Origin: JAYUHK01 sp043767025
GTDB taxonomy: Bacteria; Bacteroidota; Bacteroidia; Chitinophagales; Saprospiraceae
Length of the DNA: 20,015 nt
Assembly (NCBI GenBank): GCA_043767025.1
Contig: JAYUHK010000236.1
Coordinates: 1 to 20,015, forward strand
Reading direction: 5' to 3'
Shown: piece after piece, positions 7,125 through 13,945 of the stretch
Position numbering within the stretch: position 1 is the stretch's first letter
How the letters are laid out: each line of letters begins with the position of its first letter
Program-made: the position numbers and the translations under genes
Notes under the pieces: generated by a model
Database searches by the model: none
Seen by the model: only the letters and a program-made list of their open reading frames with translations
What the model was told of the DNA's origin: nothing

Positions 7125-7867
7125 TTTGTATTGATTATTTTTTGAAAATTTTGTTCCATCTGTTCTTTTAATTCTTCTACCGAAACCCTGCGAACCGCCG
7201 CCGCCGCAAAGTAAATGTACTGAATTGAAATATCTGCGCCGTCTGTTTCTAACAAAAATCTATCCATCGGGATACTTGCCAATGCAAGCCGCGCAGTACT
7301 TTTCTCCTGTAAAATCCGTGCGCCAAACGAACAAAAACAAGCACTTTTTAGGACATCTTTTAGCACTTCTTCCTTGTGCTGGAATCCATGTAAAACAAAA
7401 GGTAAGTCAAATTTTTGATTTTTTTTCTCCGCCAAAATCTCATATATCGTCCGCACGGAATGAATAATCACGGGCTTTTGTACTGCTTTCGCTATTTTCA
7501 GTTGCTCTACAAAAGCCTTTTTTTGAAGTTCCCACCGAGTTTGGGTTGCTTTATCCAAACCAATTTCTCCTACAAAATGTACATTGTCCAGCAATGCCAA
7601 ACTTCGGACTTCGCCCAACTGCTGCTCGAGCGTTGCATCTGTCACATACCAAGGGTGTATTCCAGCAGAATAAAAAAGTTGTTTATTTATCAGCTTGTCT
7701 TTCCCTACAATAATATTTTGGACTTCAAGAACATCTTTGTTCAGGCGTTGCTCGTGTGTGTGAATGTCAATAAATCTCGAAGTTGTGGGAGGTTTTGGCA
7801 CAAAAAAAGGCTCAACAGATGTTTCCACCTGTTGAGCCTTTTGTATTTTTTGACTATAAAAATCCAT
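7121..7867 (-). CDS. TatD-family metal-dependent hydrolase
   Basis: 248 residues if started at the ATG at 7867; a TTG three bases upstream is also in frame. Metal ligands of the TatD amidohydrolase fold are all present: D34-I-H36-T-H38, E101 in VGEIGLD, H136 in VIIHSVR, H160 in VLHGFQ, and D209 in LLETDGAD. Family members are 3'-5' DNases acting on DNA or RNA ends, but the substrate is not predictable here. Relatives usually begin just before the DIHTH motif, whereas this frame adds about 32 residues. Those codons contain a canonical terminator hairpin (7802-7842), and the first alternative start past it is a GTG at 7799-7801. The start is therefore uncertain and the N terminus may not be translated. 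It overlaps tcdA by four bases. Confidence 0.85.
   Translation of the reverse strand: MDFYSQKIQKAQQVETSVEPFFVPKPPTTSRFIDIHTHEQRLNKDVLEVQNIIVGKDKLINKQLFYSAGIHPWYVTDATLEQQLGEVRSLALLDNVHFVGEIGLDKATQTRWELQKKAFVEQLKIAKAVQKPVIIHSVRTIYEILAEKKNQKFDLPFVLHGFQHKEEVLKDVLKSACFCSFGARILQEKSTARLALASIPMDRFLLETDGADISIQYIYFAAAAVRRVSVEELKEQMEQNFQKIINTK
7802..7842 (-). terminator. Intrinsic terminator after the gld operon, inside the tatD 5' reading frame
   Basis: AAAAGGCTCAACAG (7805-7818) pairs perfectly with CTGTTGAGCCTTTT (7829-7842) around a ten-base loop. Read on the minus strand it is a ten-base 60% GC stem followed by seven Ts (7808-7802), a textbook rho-independent terminator. On the plus strand the stem is also followed by a T-rich tail, so it could work both ways, but no plus-strand gene lies upstream. 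The nearest upstream minus-strand gene is gldN, 200 bases away. Confidence 0.75.
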
Positions 7868-7884
7868 CAAATGAACAAGTTAGC

Positions 7885-8030
7885 AATGAAGAAAAAATAA
7901 GATACTCAAATCTTTCAAATAAATTCAATCAATAACAAAGCTTTTTTGAGGCGCAACGAGAGCGTTGTAACAAAAAAATAACGCAGTGATTGAGTGAATT
8001 TAACAGAAAAAATTAGTAGTTTATTTTAGA
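7885..8030 (+). repeat. Dispersed intergenic repeat, copy A
   Basis: This 146-base element lies between gldN and the tatD-like gene. Leaving out an internal 46-base segment (7937-7982), it aligns to the reverse complement of 10590-10692 over about 100 bases with 11 mismatches and one gap by hand count. Its two ends carry related units GAAAAAATAAG (7891-7901) and GAAAAAATTAG. A short form of the same element is at 19871-19899. It contains no open frame of note. Confidence 0.8.
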
Positions 8031-8041
8031 CGTACTTTCAA

Positions 8042-8956
8042 TTAGTACTGCCAAAGGTCTTGCTCGAAATTAAGAATTTCATTTTTAATCTTATCACCCT
8101 CTAATAATTGATCCACTCCCTGCACATAATCCACCAAAAAACGGTCGTACACGTTGGATTCTTTCATAATATAGCTTGAAAAAAACCGTGCTTCGAGCAA
8201 GTTTTCCCAAGACATTGGGCTTGCGTCGTTGCCCGCAATGTTATAAACACGGTGTTTGCTCAACATCTCGCGACACTCTGGATAGTAAATCCAAAAGAGT
8301 GGTCGCGTACCGCGAAAGTTTCCGTCTTTTCCCAACACGTCTATCACGGGCGCGATACCAAGTATTCGGACTTTCATAACCGAAGCCTCCGAGTCAAAAT
8401 ACCACAACTCTTTCATACGGAAAGTCTTCACGTCCTCCGGCTTCAACTCGTTGTGAGTTACTTTGATTTTTATTTGGTACGTTTCAGGGTCTGTGGTTTC
8501 CACCGTATCCGTCGTGCCGCCCAAAGCGTCAGCTACGTCCTGCAACGAATAAGGCTTATCAAACTTACCGTTTGCGTTGTCGTTGGCACTATACACCGTG
8601 ATTTCTCCCTTCAAAGCTGCGTCAAACAATAATTTTGAGAAAGGCAACTCGGGGTAAGAGAACGGCAAATTCATTTTCTCGCGGACATCTAAAACGCGCC
8701 ATATCCTTTTTTCCCAAAAAATATCTGCCTCACGCACTGGGTCGTAAGCCAAAATCTTTCGTTCTACAATAGTTCTTTTCTCAACTACCCCGTCCAAAGG
8801 TGCTGGCTTATCAGGCGCGCTGGACTCCGTTTTGGGAGTTGTGGGCGTTGCCGGCGTTCCATTGCCAGTAGTATTTTCTGGCACTTGCGCCATGATAGCT
8901 GTCGTCATACAAAACGTCAGTACCAATGTATTTAAAAATTTGAGGGCAAATCTCAT
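8042..8956 (-). CDS. gldN: Type IX secretion / gliding protein GldN (PorN)
   Basis: 304 residues. A signal peptide ends at AIMAQ (about 23). A Pro/Thr-rich spacer (25-55) follows, then the conserved GldN domain starting ILAYDPVREADIFWEKRIWRVLDVREKMNLPF, with LFDAALKGEITVYSA, FRMKELWYFD, PLFWIYYPECRE and ENLLEARFFSSYIMKESNVYDR, all family hallmarks. GldN forms with GldK the large periplasmic ring associated with the outer membrane in the T9SS, and receives the GldM periplasmic domains. Length and motif order are normal. It is last in the gld operon, 33 bases after gldM, and is followed by a repeat element and an intrinsic terminator. The Pro/Thr spacer is somewhat long and is the only variable feature. 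Confidence 0.95.
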   Translation of the reverse strand: MRFALKFLNTLVLTFCMTTAIMAQVPENTTGNGTPATPTTPKTESSAPDKPAPLDGVVEKRTIVERKILAYDPVREADIFWEKRIWRVLDVREKMNLPFSYPELPFSKLLFDAALKGEITVYSANDNANGKFDKPYSLQDVADALGGTTDTVETTDPETYQIKIKVTHNELKPEDVKTFRMKELWYFDSEASVMKVRILGIAPVIDVLGKDGNFRGTRPLFWIYYPECREMLSKHRVYNIAGNDASPMSWENLLEARFFSSYIMKESNVYDRFLVDYVQGVDQLLEGDKIKNEILNFEQDLWQY

Positions 8957-8989
8957 GGATAATAAAATATAGATGATAAAAAAATAAGT

Positions 8990-10534
8990 TTATTTAATAT
9001 TGAAAAACAAACCTCCCAAGTTACGACCTGTTGCGTCGCCCGGACAGAGTGCTTTTACGTCGTCGAAATAATAGACATCGCCTGCTTTTGCACCTGCGGT
9101 AATGCCCCCGATTTGAGCATTGTAACGACCGCCTGCATTGACTAATTCGGCACCAATATCTATACTTCCCTTCGCTTTTTTCGTCATTTTGAACCCTTGT
9201 ATTTGGCATTTCGCATCGAATACGAAAGTTTCATCTAACACAGCAATCATACCTTCTTGGGCTTTGAACTCTCCCGCATTGATACTTCCTGCCAACAAAC
9301 GACCACCGAGTTTTGCAACTGGCGTAGGGATACGAAGGACACGGAATTTTTTGGTATCGCTCAAGCCACCACCAGAAACACTGATGACCGCTTCGCCCGG
9401 ACGCTGCCCTGTCACAACATAATTCGGTCCATTCACGCGACGGATATCACAACCCGTAGCACTTACTTTGAGTTCGTTGCTCGAAATACCAGCCGCCGAA
9501 ACGGTCACGGGATTTTCTACGCCCATGTAAAATACATTCATTTTGTCAGCCGAAACTGCTACTGAACGTTCTCCTACTTCATACTCAAAGTCGCCCGTGA
9601 CTGTTTTTACTTCACCAGTCAATGGATTTTTGATAGAAGCCGAAGCCTTTACGGTCTTTTTACCCAACTCGCTGCTCGTAGATTCATAGTGCGCTACTCC
9701 GTCTTTTACGCCCAAACCAGAGCCATTGACACTGATAGACACGCCCGAACCCGGATTAGAACTGTAAGCTGCCAAATAAACGTCTGCCTCAAATTTTTCG
9801 CCTTTGATAACGTAGCCTTTTTTAGGAGCAATCGCCACCTTGAAGTTGTCGAATTTGATGTCTGTACCGCCTATTTTGTTGAAAAAATAATTCAATACTG
9901 CGGTTTCGGAAGTTTTCATATCCGCTTGCAGCTTGGAGAAAAACGGCATCACAGCCGCCACTGGCATTTGTTTGAACTTGTATTCAGACCACGTTTTTGC
10001 CTTTGAATCTTGCGCGATAGAATCTACTTTTAGGGCGATTTTACCTGCGATTTCATCTCTGTCTTTCGGGTCTTTGATGAGGGAAAGTAATTTCTCACGC
10101 GCCTCATTTATCTTTGCTTCCACCTCTTCTCCCTTTTTCTCCGTGATGAAAAGGTGAGTCGTCACATCTTTATCTTTGTAGCGTTTCGGACGACCATCTG
10201 TATAGTGTTCGTCGCGTCCGCCGGCGGCTTCGATGAGCTTGGTGTTCACATCTTCGATGTACGCCGAAAATTCTTTTGAGATAGCTTGCGTTTGTGTAGA
10301 AGACCCACGGAATCCTTCATTGATAGGATTTTTATAGGCATCAGCCTGCTTATCTATTTGCTTCATTACCTGCGCATTGGAGCCATCTACGATAGTATTA
10401 CTGGCAGTGATACCTTTTTTCAAAGCGAAAAAGGCGTTGATAATTTCTGCGGAAACATTGAGTGCGAGCAAAGCTGTGAGTACCAAGTACATTAGGTTAA
10501 TCATCAACTGCCGCGGTTCCTTAGGAATTGACAT
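8990..10534 (-). CDS. gldM: Type IX secretion / gliding motor protein GldM (PorM)
   Basis: 514 residues, the usual size. The N terminus SIPKEPRQLMINLMYLVLTA is almost invariant in the family: a short cytoplasmic tip, then one inner-membrane helix (about 11-30). The rest is periplasmic: a helical domain to about residue 220, then beta-sandwich domains (GYVIKGEKFEADVYLAAYSS and onward) ending in the C-terminal domain that meets the GldK/GldN ring. With GldL it makes the proton-driven rotary motor that powers secretion and gliding. The gap to gldL (192 bases) is unusually wide for this operon and holds an inserted repeat element. The gldN gene follows after 33 bases. Confidence 0.95.
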   Translation of the reverse strand: MSIPKEPRQLMINLMYLVLTALLALNVSAEIINAFFALKKGITASNTIVDGSNAQVMKQIDKQADAYKNPINEGFRGSSTQTQAISKEFSAYIEDVNTKLIEAAGGRDEHYTDGRPKRYKDKDVTTHLFITEKKGEEVEAKINEAREKLLSLIKDPKDRDEIAGKIALKVDSIAQDSKAKTWSEYKFKQMPVAAVMPFFSKLQADMKTSETAVLNYFFNKIGGTDIKFDNFKVAIAPKKGYVIKGEKFEADVYLAAYSSNPGSGVSISVNGSGLGVKDGVAHYESTSSELGKKTVKASASIKNPLTGEVKTVTGDFEYEVGERSVAVSADKMNVFYMGVENPVTVSAAGISSNELKVSATGCDIRRVNGPNYVVTGQRPGEAVISVSGGGLSDTKKFRVLRIPTPVAKLGGRLLAGSINAGEFKAQEGMIAVLDETFVFDAKCQIQGFKMTKKAKGSIDIGAELVNAGGRYNAQIGGITAGAKAGDVYYFDDVKALCPGDATGRNLGGLFFNIK

Positions 10535-10589
10535 ATCTTATTGGTTTTTATTATGTTAATGAAAAAAAGTCAGGTTCATTTTAAGAATG

Positions 10590-10692
10590 TATCTATAATA
10601 AACTACTCATTTTTTCTGCTCAATTACAATCAATCACTGCGTTATTGATAGAATTTATTTAAAAAATTGGAGTACCTTATTTTTTCCTCATT
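10590..10692 (-). repeat. Dispersed intergenic repeat, copy B, inside the gld operon
   Basis: This 103-base element fills most of the gldL-gldM spacer and is the inverted counterpart of 7885-8030, without that copy's 46-base internal segment. It begins AATGAGGAAAAAATAAGG on the minus strand and ends with an AGTAGTTTATTATAGATA stretch. It is transcribed in the gld mRNA, but I see no strong hairpin in it. Confidence 0.8.
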
Positions 10693-10726
10693 CTTTAGGA
10701 ATGGCTTTTGGTCAGAAAAAATTTGA

Positions 10727-11311
10727 TTATTTTCCTATGTTAGCCATTGCGCCCAGCATATTGCCGTAAACGGAATTCAAAGAACCCAAATTTTTGTTCA
10801 GCGCAGTCAGTTGGTCTTTATATTTTTTAGAGTCCTCCAAAGAATCTCCCAAATTTGCCATAGCCTCGTTCATTTTTGTATAGAAGTTGCCCATAGATTT
10901 GATTTGGTCTTTTGTGCCAGAGAAATCTACTTCTTGAAGTGCTTTCAAAGAAGACATACTTTTGGACATAGACTGCAACTCGTTCAACATTCCGCCGAGT
11001 TTCTGCTCCACCACTTGACCGTTCAAGCCCGGAAGTGTTTCTTGCTGCGGTCCTGCTGCCAAAGGCGTTATTTTAGAGCCGTAGTTATCCAATCCCGGAT
11101 ACAATTTTTCCCAATAGTAGTCTTTCTCGGGTCCGAGGATTCCCAACATCAAGAAAAGTCCCGCCTCTACACAAAGACCGATAGACAACATAAAACTTGC
11201 GCCCGGCAAACTCTCGATTTTGAAGAGTGCGCCCAATAGTACGACTGCGGCTCCAACGCCGATGATTAGATTTTTCAGATACTTAAAACCTGCTGATTTT
11301 ACAAAACTCAT
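10727..11311 (-). CDS. gldL: Type IX secretion / gliding motor protein GldL (PorL)
   Basis: 194 residues. Two inner-membrane helices (about 14-31 and 39-59) are joined by a tight loop, followed by a cytoplasmic tail with long heptad-like helices (about 98-190). Helix 1 ends in GALFK31 and helix 2 contains LSIGLCVE49. From memory of the Flavobacterium johnsoniae protein these align with Lys27 and the membrane-embedded Glu49 that carries protons, so the motor residues appear intact. A His present after the Lys in that protein is not conserved here. GldL assembles as a pentamer around the GldM helix dimer. It is 126 bases after gldK on the same strand. The tail is shorter than in some flavobacteria but in the family range. 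Confidence 0.94.
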   Translation of the reverse strand: MSFVKSAGFKYLKNLIIGVGAAVVLLGALFKIESLPGASFMLSIGLCVEAGLFLMLGILGPEKDYYWEKLYPGLDNYGSKITPLAAGPQQETLPGLNGQVVEQKLGGMLNELQSMSKSMSSLKALQEVDFSGTKDQIKSMGNFYTKMNEAMANLGDSLEDSKKYKDQLTALNKNLGSLNSVYGNMLGAMANIGK

Positions 11312-11437
11312 CTTTTTCTTTTTAAATAGTTAGTAATAAAAGTTATTTTTTAAAAAATTTTAAACGGTATTATTCAGGAAATAAGTAGGAATTTAATACC
11401 TCAAAAAATTTGATTGAACTATAATTAAATTTTAATT

Positions 11438-12694
11438 TTAGAAGTCATTGATAGATCGTCCCAAGAAGCTCAACGCGCAACGGAAACCCAAATAAGACTT
11501 GGTAGTATCTTGATACTCATAGTGGCGAGTACCCGTTTGGAGAAAATAAGCAATATCTTTCCAAGAGCCACCACGCACCACTTTGCGCTTGAACGCTTCG
11601 GGGTCTTCTTCTTTCGCATCGTAAGTGATATTCGGATTCATGTCATGGACGAAGTTGTACGCATCTTCTTGATAAGATGTTTCAGTCCATTCCGACACAT
11701 TGCCCGCCATATTATATAGACCAAAATCATTCGGGAAATAAGCGTCCGCTTTGACTGTATATTGTCCGCCATCTTCTACATAGTTTCCGCGACCGGGCTT
11801 GAAGTTTGCCAACAAACAACCCTTTGCATTGCGGGTGTAATATCCGCCCCAAGGGTAAGGAGCCATATCGTGACCGCCACGAGCAGCGTATTCCCACTCG
11901 GTTTCGAAGGGCAAACGGAACTCTTCCGAATTGACTTCGCCGTTTTTGCCAGACGCACGGTACATATTCCAAAGCTGAGTTCTCCACGAGCAGAAAGCGC
12001 GCGCCATCTTCCAATTCACTCCCACGACTGGATAATCATCAAAAGCGGGGTGCCAAAAATAATTACGCGTCATCGGCTCATTGTATGCGTAGGTAAAGTC
12101 ACGAATCCAAACCATCGTGTCTGGATAAATCATTACCTTATCTTTTTTCATATTCGCATTGTTGCGACCGCCGTATTTATCACCAGACATAGCTTTCCAG
12201 TCACGCCAGTTGTACTCAAATGTTAGCTTGCGAATGTCAAACTCTTTTTTGCCCGCAAAACGCTCATTGCCTTTATAGTACAAGTCATCTAACGTTTCGT
12301 CGGTCCAGTCGATTTTTTGTTTCCAGTCTATACGCTGCTGACCAGTTGCGTCATCAGACTCTATGAAGTGGTCGAGTCGGGCGTGCGCCAAAGAGTCTTT
12401 GACCCAATCCACGAACTGACGGTACTCGTTGTTAGTGATTTCGGTATCGTCCATGTAGAAGCCACTAATGGAAATAGACTTGGGCTGCTGCACGAAAGTA
12501 TTGTTTATGTCTTGGTCACTTCCGCCGATGTGCAAAGTACCAGACTTGATATAAGCCATGCCGTAGGGATTGATACCTTTCCATTTCGGGCGGTCGAGTA
12601 CGCCAATCAACTGACCATTTTGCTTCTTTCCACAAGATGTTACTATCGTCATCAATACGATTAGGGAAAGTAGTGTTTTAAGTATTTTTTTCAT
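11438..12694 (-). CDS. gldK: Type IX secretion / gliding lipoprotein GldK (PorK)
   Basis: 418 residues from the ATG at 12694. An in-frame upstream extension to 12841 is possible, but it would bury the signal peptide and is rejected. Residues 1-20 are a lipoprotein signal with lipobox V18-T-S-C21. The rest is one FGE-sulfatase (SUMF1-like) domain: SGTLHIGGSDQDINN, SISGFYMDDTEITNNEYRQF, FHPAFDDYPVVGVNW-like VGVNWKMARAFCSW, LPFETEWEYAARGG, NVSEWTETSY, RKVVRGGSWKD and LGFRCALS. The paired catalytic cysteines of true formylglycine enzymes appear to be missing (FLQTGTRHY at that place), as expected for GldK, which is structural. It forms the periplasmic ring under the outer membrane with GldN. The 246-base upstream gap contains two candidate promoters. 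Confidence 0.94.
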   Translation of the reverse strand: MKKILKTLLSLIVLMTIVTSCGKKQNGQLIGVLDRPKWKGINPYGMAYIKSGTLHIGGSDQDINNTFVQQPKSISISGFYMDDTEITNNEYRQFVDWVKDSLAHARLDHFIESDDATGQQRIDWKQKIDWTDETLDDLYYKGNERFAGKKEFDIRKLTFEYNWRDWKAMSGDKYGGRNNANMKKDKVMIYPDTMVWIRDFTYAYNEPMTRNYFWHPAFDDYPVVGVNWKMARAFCSWRTQLWNMYRASGKNGEVNSEEFRLPFETEWEYAARGGHDMAPYPWGGYYTRNAKGCLLANFKPGRGNYVEDGGQYTVKADAYFPNDFGLYNMAGNVSEWTETSYQEDAYNFVHDMNPNITYDAKEEDPEAFKRKVVRGGSWKDIAYFLQTGTRHYEYQDTTKSYLGFRCALSFLGRSINDF

Positions 12695-12767
12695 TTTAAA
12701 AGTAAAATAAGGAGATAGATGATAATTAGACCTTCCAACGAAGACATATATATTTATAAAACAGATG

Positions 12768-12799
12768 TAAAGATAATTTGAAAAAATATAATTTACAAA
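12768..12799 (-). promoter_or_regulatory. Candidate promoter for gldKLMN
   Basis: On the minus strand, TTTG (12799-12796), 20 bases, then TATCTTTA (12775-12768) fit the Bacteroidota pattern TTTG - N19-21 - TAnnTTTG with one mismatch. The predicted start near 12761 gives a 5' leader of about 67 bases before gldK. Confidence 0.4.
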
Positions 12800-12860
12800 T
12801 TTTTTATGAAAAATGTGACAATTTTTATCGCTACTGAGCACAGTACCATTTAGCGTGCGG

Positions 12861-12868
12861 CAAATGTA
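12861..12868 (-). promoter_or_regulatory. Second possible -7 box upstream of gldK
   Basis: TACATTTG on the minus strand is an exact TAnnTTTG match in the porP-gldK gap, but the site 19-20 bases upstream reads CAAA or GCAA rather than TTTG. It would give a leader of about 160 bases. This is an alternative to, or a second start alongside, the candidate at 12768-12799. Confidence 0.22.
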
Positions 12869-12940
12869 AACAAAACTACGGATAGAATTTGCACGTTGAT
12901 AAGTTAAATATTCCTTAAACTTTCAAAAAATGTGCGCTAT

Positions 12941-13909
12941 TCAAAATCTTGGGTTGAAAATGATAGGCGGAAGCAAGGCTTTTCCCATCGAAGTCCGCAA
13001 ATTATATCCTAACAATATTTCGTGAGAGCCATTTTGGACAGTTTTTAATGCAGAAATACCCACATCGTAACTGTACGCCACCCGCCAATGCTCGCTGAAC
13101 TGAAACCCAACCAAGGCTACCACCGCATCTAAACTATTTTTGTTGTATCCCCTCAACGATGCACCTGCAAAAATATTGCTTTGATAATTGACTATCAACG
13201 AGATATCCGATTGTGTCTGAACCAAATCGGACTTTACCAACGCCGTCGGCTGGAGTGTTAGCGACTCGCTCAACGGTATCTGATACGCAAATGTAAAAAA
13301 ATAGTTGCTAATTGATTTAATTTTTAGTCCATTTGTCGAAAATTTTATGGGGGACTTCAAAATATTATCTGCTGCTGCACCTAATTCTAATCTACTATTT
13401 TGAAAATAAACTCCTACTCCCACGTCTGAATTGATGGTCGTCACGCTCGTGTTGGGCAAAATAGCATCTTGGTGGTCTATCGTTATGCCCTCATAATTAC
13501 CGTCGGGCGTACGAAGTTTTGAGCCGTCCAAAGTATGCTGGCGCACGATGCCGCGCAAGCCCAAAGAGAGCCGAGAGCCTTCGCCCGCCTGTATGTGATA
13601 AGCGTAAGATAGCTGCACGCTGTTGTGTTGCTGCGCCCCGAGTGCGTCATTTTCTAACCGAAGTCCAAAGCCGCAGTTTATGTAATCAATCGGCAAATGC
13701 ACGTCCAACAAAGCACCCGTAGGGCTTCCCTCCAAGCCTGTCCACTGTTTGCGCGCCATTGCGGTAGCACTCAACGAACCGTCCAAGCCCGCATAAGCTG
13801 GATTGAGCGCGTGCGGATTGAACATATACAAACTGTACTGTGGAAATTGCTGCGCAAATATACACAATGAGTTGAAAAACAAGATAATAAGTATTAGTTT
13901 TTTTTTCAT
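12941..13909 (-). CDS. porP: PorP/SprF-family type IX secretion outer-membrane protein
   Basis: 322 residues. The signal peptide ends at IFAQ (about 19). The mature protein starts QFPQYSLYMFNPHALNPAYAG, the near-invariant opening of the PorP/SprF family, followed by RKQWTGLEGSP and a beta-barrel of about 14 strands ending in NPRF. These proteins sit in the outer membrane and support the T9SS or anchor its secreted adhesins. The place directly before gldKLMN matches the porPKLMN order of Porphyromonas gingivalis and supports a core role. An A9 run follows the ATG (13898-13906 on the plus strand). It is 36 bases after the DUF255 gene. Its 246-base distance to gldK leaves room for a separate gldK promoter. 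Confidence 0.92.
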   Translation of the reverse strand: MKKKLILIILFFNSLCIFAQQFPQYSLYMFNPHALNPAYAGLDGSLSATAMARKQWTGLEGSPTGALLDVHLPIDYINCGFGLRLENDALGAQQHNSVQLSYAYHIQAGEGSRLSLGLRGIVRQHTLDGSKLRTPDGNYEGITIDHQDAILPNTSVTTINSDVGVGVYFQNSRLELGAAADNILKSPIKFSTNGLKIKSISNYFFTFAYQIPLSESLTLQPTALVKSDLVQTQSDISLIVNYQSNIFAGASLRGYNKNSLDAVVALVGFQFSEHWRVAYSYDVGISALKTVQNGSHEILLGYNLRTSMGKALLPPIIFNPRF

Positions 13910-13945
13910 GTTCTTTTTTCAAAAAGTGATTGTTGTTTTAAGTTT

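Noticed and set aside
11345..11358. Perfect palindrome of six T and six A flanked by A and T between gldK and gldL
   Set aside because: Pure A/T palindromes of this length are common in such AT-rich spacers, and there is no G/C stem or spacing to suggest an operator or terminator.
12695..12841. In-frame N-terminal extension of gldK by 49 codons
   Set aside because: It would put a Tyr/Phe/Asn-rich stretch before a normal lipoprotein signal peptide and would cover the candidate promoter; the ATG at 12694 fits the family.
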